NCBI GenBank assembly: GCA_002438305.1
Contig: DJUI01000048.1
Span: forward strand, 1,384 to 6,549
Direction: 5' to 3'
Origin: Staphylococcaceae bacterium UBA6286
Lineage (GTDB): Bacteria; Bacillota; Bacilli; Staphylococcales; Staphylococcaceae
DNA: 5,166 nt
Shown piece after piece: positions 1-4,483 of this stretch (positions are counted from its first letter, which is position 1; each line of letters opens with the position of its first letter). The position numbers were made by a program, and so were the translations under genes. Under the pieces are notes generated by a model, which saw nothing but the letters and a program-made list of their open reading frames with translations, ran no database searches and had not been told where the DNA came from.

Positions 1-57
1 CTGCTTGTCAAATTTGCCTGAATAATAGGCGTTTAACGGATTTTGATTGTTGCTCAT
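1..57 (-). CDS. N-terminal fragment, probable short-chain dehydrogenase/reductase (general stress type)
   Basis: Only the first 19 codons are present; the gene runs off the left edge. The peptide reads MSNNQNPLNAYYSGKFDKQ. The start is ATG at 57-55, preceded on the minus strand by GGAG (complement of 67-70) nine bases upstream, a good ribosome binding site. From memory, the pattern N-P-L-x-x-Y-Y-x-G-x-F-x-x-Q resembles the N-terminal extension of long SDR oxidoreductases related to Bacillus general stress protein 39 and YhdF. These carry a P/Q-rich leader before the Rossmann domain. No Rossmann motif or catalytic Tyr-x-x-x-Lys lies inside the window, so the assignment is an inference from a short leader. 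It is transcribed divergently from deoD. Confidence 0.5.
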   Translation of the reverse strand, partial: MSNNQNPLNAYYSGKFDKQ

Positions 58-85
58 CTGCAATCACTCCAATTTTTAATATGAT

Positions 86-91
86 TTACCC
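86..91 (-). promoter_or_regulatory. Possible sigma-B-like -10 (GGGTAA) for the leftward gene
   Basis: On the minus strand GGGTAA lies 28 bases before the leftward ATG, close to the sigma-B -10 consensus GGGTAT. The upstream match is poor: ATTTGT sits 13 bases away, while the good GTTTAA match (complement of 119-124) is 27 bases away, too far for a normal spacer. A sigma-B promoter would suit a general stress dehydrogenase, but the -35 evidence is weak. Confidence 0.25.
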
Positions 92-169
92 TAATAGTTA
101 TTACACAAATTAAAAATTTTAAACATCCAGACGTTTCACTGCTCATGGATTATACCTTAATATCTTTTT

Positions 170-198
170 TTGAAATCTCTTACATAGTTATATATACT
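170..198 (+). promoter_or_regulatory. Sigma-A promoter of deoD
   Basis: TTGAAA at 170-175 (5 of 6 to TTGACA) and TATACT at 193-198 (5 of 6 to TATAAT) are separated by exactly 17 bases. The predicted transcription start is around 204-206, giving a leader of about 30 bases before the deoD ATG. This is the best promoter in the window. Confidence 0.75.
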
Positions 199-205
199 AA
201 GATTG

Positions 206-220
206 AAATGAAAATCATTT
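206..220 (+). promoter_or_regulatory. Perfect inverted repeat at the deoD transcription start; candidate operator (Fur-like)
   Basis: AAATGA (206-211), spacer AAA, TCATTT (215-220) form a perfect 6-3-6 dyad. It begins at the predicted +1 of the deoD promoter, a classic place for a repressor to block transcription. Placed against the 19-base Fur consensus it matches at 12 positions, including the central AATGA...AATCATT. It is A/T-rich and short, so it would be a poor RNA hairpin; a protein-binding site is likelier. The cognate regulator is unknown. Confidence 0.4.
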
Positions 221-237
221 ATTAAAGGAGAATCATT

Positions 238-954
238 ATGACTCAATCAACACCTCACATTAAACCAGAAAACAATCCAATCGCGGAAACAATCCTATTA
301 CCGGGAGATCCGCTGCGCGCAAAATTCATCGCAGACACTTATTTAGAAGACGTTGTACAGTTCAACGAAGTGCGTAACATGTTCGGTTATACCGGAACAT
401 ACAAAGGCAAAAAAATCTCTGTCATGGGGACGGGTATGGGGATTCCTTCTATCGGTATCTATTCTTATGAACTGATCCACACATTCGGCGTCAAGAACTT
501 AATCCGTGTCGGTTCATGCGGCGCGATGCAGGAAGGCATCAATGTCTATGATGTGATCATCGCTCAAGGGGCATCTACTGACTCTAACTATGTCGCACAA
601 TATGGTCTACCAGGCCATTTCTCTCCAATTGCTGACTATAGCTTACTGGCACGTGCTAAACAATTAGCCGATGAAAAAGGGGTACCGAATCACGTAGGTA
701 ACGTCTTATCATCAGATATTTTCTACAATGCGAATGCACAGGCCACTGACAAATGGCGCTCTATGGGCATCTTAGCAGTGGAAATGGAATCTGCCGGTCT
801 TTACATGAATGCTGCTTATGCAGGCGGCGATGTTAAGGCACTCGGTATCTTCACGGTCAGCGATCACTTATTGACACACGAAGAAACAACACCAGAAGAA
901 CGCCAGACATCATTCACTAAAATGATGGAAATCGCACTTGAAATTGTAGAATAA
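238..954 (+). CDS. deoD: Purine nucleoside phosphorylase, DeoD type
   Basis: This cytosolic enzyme cleaves purine (deoxy)nucleosides with phosphate to free base and (deoxy)ribose-1-phosphate, in nucleoside salvage. The 238-residue length is normal for the hexameric DeoD branch of the PNP/UDP phosphorylase family. Visible motifs are His7 (neighbour-subunit residue), GDPLRAKFIA at 23-32 with phosphate-binding Arg27, Arg46, GTGMGIPS at 64-71, RVGSCGA at 90-96 with Arg90, VEMES at 181-185 (Met183 and Glu184 contact the nucleoside), VSDH with catalytic Asp209, and Arg222. All expected active-site residues are intact. The ATG start has AAAGGAG at 224-230 with a 7-base spacer and matches the family's MxxxTPHI beginning. 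It is a single-gene unit: own promoter, a dyad at +1, and a terminator directly after the stop. No deoC, deoB or pdp neighbour is visible. Confidence 0.97.
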   Translation: MTQSTPHIKPENNPIAETILLPGDPLRAKFIADTYLEDVVQFNEVRNMFGYTGTYKGKKISVMGTGMGIPSIGIYSYELIHTFGVKNLIRVGSCGAMQEGINVYDVIIAQGASTDSNYVAQYGLPGHFSPIADYSLLARAKQLADEKGVPNHVGNVLSSDIFYNANAQATDKWRSMGILAVEMESAGLYMNAAYAGGDVKALGIFTVSDHLLTHEETTPEERQTSFTKMMEIALEIVE

Positions 955-987
955 AAAAATAAGAAGCCCGCGGGCTTCTTATTTTTT
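954..987. terminator. Bidirectional intrinsic terminator, 34-bp perfect palindrome
   Basis: The segment is self-complementary around the centre 970/971: a GC-rich core AAGAAGCCCGCGGGCTTCTT (961-980) flanked by an A-tract on the left and a T-tract on the right. It gives a strong hairpin plus U-run when transcribed from either side, so it can end both deoD (rightward) and the convergent 110-residue gene (leftward). The leftward gene's stop codon (979-981) and last codons lie inside the right arm. Confidence 0.92.
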
Positions 988-1311
988 GCGTTTTTCCAGC
1001 TGCTCATTGACATAATCTGCAAATACTTGCGCAGTGCCGTTACCGATATCGCGAATACGAATTGGTCCCATCTCAAAGTTGACAGTCACTGCACTATCTT
1101 CTACTTCCACACCTTTAATGTCATCATAGCTGATGACACGCTGGTACGGCTGTCCATTCATATCTGCTACCATAAAGAAACGCATATCAGTCGGAATATA
1201 TTCGCCAGTAAATTCTTTTTGATCACCTACAGCGAATTCGATGATACCTACTACACCTGGCCCTATTTTTTCTGTCGGACTCAGTTCTGATGCATTGAAT
1301 AGTTCTGTCAT
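979..1311 (-). CDS. Conserved hypothetical 110-residue protein, possible PH-like domain
   Basis: I do not recognise this gene by name. The product is small and soluble, with no signal peptide or membrane segment. The middle (about 18-88) reads as alternating short beta strands, including FFMVADMNG (45-53), an acidic turn SYDDIKGVEVED (61-72), and VTVNFEMGPIRIRDI (75-89). A C-terminal amphipathic, basic helix follows (about 92-110, ending EKRKK). Strands followed by one C-terminal helix, with an I-S-Y-D-D-I-K-x-V-E-V segment, resemble bacterial PH-like domains; this is inference from pattern only. The ATG start is well supported by AAGGAGG seven bases upstream on the minus strand. A TATACT -10-like hexamer (complement of 1340-1345) lies about 30 bases upstream, without a clear -35. 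The gene is convergent with deoD, sharing its terminator, and divergent from dedA. Confidence 0.8.
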   Translation of the reverse strand: MTELFNASELSPTEKIGPGVVGIIEFAVGDQKEFTGEYIPTDMRFFMVADMNGQPYQRVISYDDIKGVEVEDSAVTVNFEMGPIRIRDIGNGTAQVFADYVNEQLEKRKK

Positions 1312-1384
1312 GTTATTACCTCCTTATATATACCTCTTAAGTATACCCGCAACTGACTTTCTTTATTCTTAAAATCTGAAGAAG

Positions 1385-1413
1385 TTGTCTCCATCTTTTA
1401 AGGTAATTATCAT
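1385..1413 (+). promoter_or_regulatory. Candidate sigma-A promoter for the dedA/SQR-like operon
   Basis: TTGTCT (1385-1390, 4 of 6) and TATCAT (1408-1413, 5 of 6) are spaced by 17 bases. Transcription would start near 1420, leaving a leader of about 58 bases before the dedA ATG. A dyad ATTAT-C-ATAAT (1406-1416) overlaps the -10. Confidence 0.45.
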
Positions 1414-1416
1414 AAT
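1406..1416 (+). promoter_or_regulatory. Small dyad over the dedA -10, PerR-like
   Basis: ATTAT (1406-1410), C, ATAAT (1412-1416) is a perfect 5-1-5 dyad. Extended to the 7-1-7 PerR box geometry (1404-1418) it matches the consensus half-sites at 10 of 14 positions. It overlaps the candidate -10, a position suited to repression. A/T-rich dyads of this size also occur by chance in promoters. Confidence 0.25.
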
Positions 1417-1464
1417 ATTCGCATTCATTTGTCTGATTCGTTACACTCAGGGTATAACATTGAT

Positions 1465-1471
1465 AAAGGAG
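1465..1471 (+). promoter_or_regulatory. Ribosome binding site fixing the dedA start
   Basis: AAAGGAG lies six bases before ATG 1478. It selects this start over the in-frame TTG at 1385, which has only a weak purine run next to it and would add 31 residues not expected in the family. Confidence 0.85.
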
Positions 1472-1477
1472 TTTGTT

Positions 1478-2095
1478 ATGCAGCAATGGATTATGGATGT
1501 GATGGAGCAGTTCGGTTATTTCGGTGTCTTCCTTCTCATTCTTCTTGAAAACGTATTTCCACCTATTCCGTCAGAAGTCATTCTGACGTTCGGCGGCTTC
1601 ATGGTCACACAGTCTGACAAGCTGAATTTTGTCGGTATGCTTTTAGCTTCAACACTAGGTGCTGTCGTGGGTGCACTTATTCTTTATTACCTGGGACATC
1701 TTCTCGGCTTAAAAAGACTCGAAAAAATTGTTGAGCGTTATGGCTGGATTCTACGACTGACAAAGGATGATCTCTACAAAGCGGATAACTGGTTCAAAAA
1801 ATATGGCGGTATCGCTGTTTTTCTTTGCCGCTTCGTCCCCTTGGTGCGCAGTCTGATTTCTATTCCTGCCGGCATCAACCGTATGAATATCGTGACATTC
1901 ACACTTTATACGACTGTCGGCACAATCATCTGGAATGCTGTGCTGATTTATTTAGGCTACTCTCTTGGCGAAAACTGGGAGCAGGTCCTGCACACTTTTG
2001 ATACGTACTCAAATTTCTTCTATATTATGATGGCCATCGGTATTATCGCAATCGTTATCTATTTATATAAACGAAAACCTAAAGGAGGATCATAA
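1478..2095 (+). CDS. DedA-family (SNARE-associated/VTT domain) integral membrane protein
   Basis: The 205-residue product is a polytopic inner-membrane protein of normal DedA length. Hydrophobic segments lie at about 13-24, 50-77, 110-130, 138-163 and 178-197, with a basic tail KRKPKGGS. Family marks include LLENVFPPIPSEVIL (22-36) with acidic Glu24 and Glu33 in the re-entrant region; the glycine-spaced segment Gly61, Gly65, Tyr70/71, Gly73, Gly77; and FLCRFVPLVRSLISIPAG (115-132), the F-x-x-R-x-x-P-x-x-R signature with Arg118, Pro121 and Arg124. Some DedA proteins translocate undecaprenyl phosphate or other phospholipids and support envelope integrity and proton-motive-force homeostasis; which substrate this one uses cannot be read from sequence. 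ATG 1478 is chosen for its Shine-Dalgarno. The stop overlaps the next start (TAATG at 2093-2097), so it is the first gene of a two-gene operon. Confidence 0.93.
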   Translation: MQQWIMDVMEQFGYFGVFLLILLENVFPPIPSEVILTFGGFMVTQSDKLNFVGMLLASTLGAVVGALILYYLGHLLGLKRLEKIVERYGWILRLTKDDLYKADNWFKKYGGIAVFLCRFVPLVRSLISIPAGINRMNIVTFTLYTTVGTIIWNAVLIYLGYSLGENWEQVLHTFDTYSNFFYIMMAIGIIAIVIYLYKRKPKGGS

Positions 2096-3276
2096 TGAAT
2101 AAAAAATATCAGGTCGTTATTCTCGGTGGTGGATCTGGCGGGATTTCAACTGCCAGTCGCCTGATTAAAGCAGGTATTAAAGATATCTTAATCATCGATC
2201 ATGCTGACTATCATGCCTATCAGCCAGCATGGCCCCTTGTCGGCAGTGGCGCAGAGAAAAAAGAGCACAGCCGCAAAAAAATGCAGTCAGTCATTCCTCG
2301 TGGTGCTGACTTTCTTCACCAGAAAGTAACAGCTATTCAGGCAGTCGAACGTATTATCAGACTGGATAACTCTGAACAGATCAATTACGAATACCTTGTT
2401 GTAGCACTCGGTCTCCAGCTTGACTTCGAAAAAATTGAAGGCCTGCCGGCAACGCTCGGCAAAAATAATGTCTGTACCAACTATCTCTATGACTATGTGG
2501 ACTATACCTACGCATCACTGAAAAAAGTAACAACTGGTAATGTCATAGTGACCAAGCCTTCTACACCGATTAAGGGGGGAGTTGCACCTGAAAACTCATT
2601 GTTTACCTTCGATGAGTTCTTCAAGAACAAGAAAAAAGACCGCCCTACTCTTATTCTTAAGAGCGCCCTTGATTCACTGTTTCCGGTTGAGAAATACAGA
2701 AGAGAGATTGAAAAACAGATTGAAAATAAAGGGATTTCTTATGATCTGCAGCATGAATTAATTGCTGTCAACGGACCTGAACAGACGGCTACCTTCAAGA
2801 ACCTTGCAACATCCGAAATTTATTCACTGCCTTTCGAAATGCTCCTGGTCACGCCGCCGATGAGTGCACCAGATGTCATTAAACAGTCCACCCTGAGCGA
2901 TGAAGCCAGCTGGTTAGATGTCAATAAATACACCCTGCAGCATGTCCGTCATCAGAACATCTTCGGACTCGGTGACTGCACGAATCTACCCACTGTCAAG
3001 ATGGGAGCCGCTGTTCGTAAACAAGCACCTGTCCTTGCTCAAAACCTGATTGCCCAGATAAAAGGCAAACCACTGAAAGGGTATTATAACGGCATGACGG
3101 CTTGCCCTATCGCAACTGAATATGGTCAGGCGATTATGGCAGAGTTCGGCTACGATTTAAAGCCTAAGGAATCACTGCCTCTGGATCAGTCCAAGACGAA
3201 TCCCCTGCTTTATCAGATTAAAAAGAGAGGGATTCCTCTCATGTACTGGCATGGCATGCTCAAAGGTCGCAGCTAA
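2095..3276 (+). CDS. Type II sulfide:quinone oxidoreductase-like FAD flavoprotein lacking the first redox cysteine
   Basis: The 393-residue product belongs to the two-Rossmann disulfide-reductase-like family of SQR. It has the FAD-binding GGGSGG (11-16) after VVIL, acidic Asp35 ending beta-2, YQPAWPLVGSG (42-52), GLGDCTNLPT (291-300), and a C-terminus with GMTACPIATEYGQAIMAEF (333-351), PLDQSK (362-367) and LMYWHGMLKGR (382-392). These closely follow, from memory, human SQOR and other type II SQRs, which pass sulfide electrons to membrane quinone. The second catalytic cysteine is present (Cys337). The first is not: TPIKGGVAP (157-165) has Gly161 where the family has Lys-Cys. Cys127, in a VCT setting, may fill the place of the accessory cysteine of type I enzymes. 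Sulfide oxidation is therefore uncertain; another thiol or quinone reductase role is possible. AAAGGAGG (2081-2088) precedes the ATG by six bases, and the start overlaps the dedA stop by one base. No persulfide dioxygenase or rhodanese is adjacent. Confidence 0.88.
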   Translation: MNKKYQVVILGGGSGGISTASRLIKAGIKDILIIDHADYHAYQPAWPLVGSGAEKKEHSRKKMQSVIPRGADFLHQKVTAIQAVERIIRLDNSEQINYEYLVVALGLQLDFEKIEGLPATLGKNNVCTNYLYDYVDYTYASLKKVTTGNVIVTKPSTPIKGGVAPENSLFTFDEFFKNKKKDRPTLILKSALDSLFPVEKYRREIEKQIENKGISYDLQHELIAVNGPEQTATFKNLATSEIYSLPFEMLLVTPPMSAPDVIKQSTLSDEASWLDVNKYTLQHVRHQNIFGLGDCTNLPTVKMGAAVRKQAPVLAQNLIAQIKGKPLKGYYNGMTACPIATEYGQAIMAEFGYDLKPKESLPLDQSKTNPLLYQIKKRGIPLMYWHGMLKGRS

Positions 3277-3304
3277 AAAGCAGTCACATGTGGACTGCTT
3301 TTTT
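3275..3304 (+). terminator. Intrinsic terminator of the dedA/SQR-like operon
   Basis: AAAAAGCAGTC (3275-3285), a seven-base loop, then GACTGC plus six T (3293-3304) form an 11-bp stem with an in-line U-run. The SQR-like stop codon (3274-3276) touches the left arm. The A-tract on the left means it could also work leftward, but no leftward gene needs it. Confidence 0.9.
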
Positions 3305-3335
3305 ATTTTCACTATCTCACTCACCTTAAATTAGG

Positions 3336-3341
3336 TACAAT
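3336..3341 (+). promoter_or_regulatory. Candidate -10 (TACAAT) for the 361-residue gene, inside a small dyad
   Basis: TACAAT (5 of 6 to TATAAT) lies 31 bases before ATG 3373 and downstream of the preceding terminator. No convincing -35 is found at 16-18 bases. The hexamer sits inside AGGTA-CAA-TACCT (3333-3345), a perfect 5-3-5 dyad that could be an operator; an activator-dependent promoter would explain the missing -35. Confidence 0.4.
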
Positions 3342-3357
3342 ACCTGTAAAATACATT

Positions 3358-3367
3358 AAGGAAGTGA
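3358..3367 (+). promoter_or_regulatory. Extended Shine-Dalgarno deciding the start at 3373
   Basis: AAGGAAGTGA matches AAGGAGGTGA at nine of ten bases and ends five bases before ATG 3373. The in-frame GTG at 3364 lies inside this sequence and so is not the start. Confidence 0.8.
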
Positions 3368-3372
3368 GCCCT

Positions 3373-4458
3373 ATGTTTAGAAAGTTTCTTGCACCTCTTC
3401 ATAAAAAAGTACTCAGCAGTTATGACTCAAGTTATGATCAGTCATTTGATGAACTGGTCCACAGACTCTCCTTAGAAGAATTGCGCGATAGCGCCATGTA
3501 CTATCAGCTGGATTTTGATGACGAGACGTCTCGTCAAGCATTGATCGATATGCTTTCAGTACGTTTCCACAAAAAAGACAATCTCTACTATGAGCTGCTG
3601 ATTCAAGAAGAAGTGCTGGATATTCAGTTGTTGGCTGATGCTTTATCAGAAAATCATAATATCATTCATCTCTCACCTAAAGATCTGGGACAGATGGTCG
3701 CCGCACTGATTATTTTCGATATCGACAAGAATCTGGTTATCCCTGAAGATACAAAACAAGCGCTGATGAAACTGCCTTTAGATGCTATCGAGCAGAAAAA
3801 GGATAAATACGAGCAGGATTTCACTTTTATTTCCAGTAATCTGATGCTCTACGGTTTTGTCACCCGTGACCACCTGGAAGCACATTACGAGAAAACCTAT
3901 CAAGATACTTTTGAAGCGGATAGTATCGATCTCTTTCTGTCCATCTACGATCTACAGATCCATGAAGGTTATATTGTTGATGCGCTACTTGATTCATGGG
4001 TAGATGATAAAGAAGCTTTCCAGGAACTTCAGCAGTTTCCTTACTACGAGTTCAAAGATCCTCATGAAGTCTATGATTTTGTCGGCCCTGACCATCACTT
4101 ACAGACACCGCAGATGAAAAATCTGGGAAAATTCCTCAAAAAAAAGACACAGTTATCACCTGATGAATGGGACCACCTCATTGAAAGCATACAAGTCTAT
4201 ACTATGGGGGCACCGGACTTTGAAAGTGCTCAGCATGAAATCAGTCTTTTAATAAAAGGTCAGTTCGCTCGAGAAGATAGAGAGCAGTTCGACTTTCTTT
4301 ACAAAGATTTCTTTCAGCATACGAGACGATGGATACTTGGCGGGCATACCCCTGCCGAAATTGAAAAGATGGAACTTGAACGTGAATCCATGAAACGTTC
4401 CATTAAAATGAATAAAATTGTTGCTATTAATGATATTAAAGCAATAAAAAAAGATTGA
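3373..4458 (+). CDS. Conserved hypothetical protein, 361 residues, possible Rho-N/SAP-like N-terminus
   Basis: I do not recognise a named family. The product is soluble, with no signal peptide or membrane segment, and is predominantly helical and acidic, with a basic tail (about 336-361). Residues about 26-64 read as a helix-extended loop-helix: L-x-x-R-L-S-L-E-E-L-R-D-S-A, a short loop with Asp-Asp-Glu, then R-Q-A-L-I-D-M-L. This resembles Rho-N/SAP-type nucleic-acid-binding modules; it is inference by pattern. A segment near the C-terminus, FFQHTRRWILGGHTPAEIEK (313-332), looks like the T-R-x-W-x-x-x-G-H/Y-T/S-P-x-E motif of some Firmicutes hypothetical proteins, some bearing SEC-C modules, but no Cys-rich SEC-C motif follows; the protein appears to contain no cysteine. 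Start chosen by Shine-Dalgarno. It is monocistronic: a terminator precedes it and its own stop lies inside the following one. Confidence 0.88.
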   Translation: MFRKFLAPLHKKVLSSYDSSYDQSFDELVHRLSLEELRDSAMYYQLDFDDETSRQALIDMLSVRFHKKDNLYYELLIQEEVLDIQLLADALSENHNIIHLSPKDLGQMVAALIIFDIDKNLVIPEDTKQALMKLPLDAIEQKKDKYEQDFTFISSNLMLYGFVTRDHLEAHYEKTYQDTFEADSIDLFLSIYDLQIHEGYIVDALLDSWVDDKEAFQELQQFPYYEFKDPHEVYDFVGPDHHLQTPQMKNLGKFLKKKTQLSPDEWDHLIESIQVYTMGAPDFESAQHEISLLIKGQFAREDREQFDFLYKDFFQHTRRWILGGHTPAEIEKMELERESMKRSIKMNKIVAINDIKAIKKD

Positions 4459-4480
4459 TCGTAACGATCAATCCTTTTTT
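4446..4480. terminator. Bidirectional intrinsic terminator between the 361-residue gene and katE-like gene
   Basis: An A-tract (4446-4452), GATTGATCG (4453-4461), loop TAA, CGATCAATC (4465-4473), one C, then six T (4475-4480). The nine-bp stem with runs on both sides can terminate the rightward gene and the convergent catalase gene. The TGA stop of the rightward gene (4456-4458) is within the left arm; the catalase stop is four bases past the T-run. Confidence 0.9.
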
Positions 4481-4483
4481 ACA

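Noticed and set aside
864..1076. Minus-strand 70-codon open frame across the deoD end
   Set aside because: It overlaps two well-supported genes and the terminator palindrome, with no ribosome site or recognisable protein; a shadow.
1027..1290. Plus-strand 87-codon open frame
   Set aside because: Lies antisense within the 110-residue gene, which has an excellent ribosome site; composition is not protein-like.
1337..1456. TATACCC (1342-1348) and GGGTATA (1450-1456) as a CstR-like operator pair
   Set aside because: The half-sites are about 100 bases apart, with no compact dyad as in known CstR operators; likely chance.
1429..1458. TTGTCT-18-TATAAC as dedA promoter
   Set aside because: Transcription would start inside the ribosome binding site at about 1465, leaving no usable leader; the upstream pair at 1385-1413 fits better.
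1385..1477. Upstream in-frame extension of the DedA gene from TTG 1385
   Set aside because: No proper Shine-Dalgarno, it would add an extra hydrophobic leader not typical of DedA proteins, and TTG 1385 coincides with the candidate -35. ATG 1478 has AAAGGAG at six bases.
2571..2600. Frameshift in the SQR-like gene at the six-G run explaining the missing cysteine
   Set aside because: The frame on both sides keeps family motifs with unchanged spacing (T-P-I-K before, A-P after), so substitution is the simpler reading.
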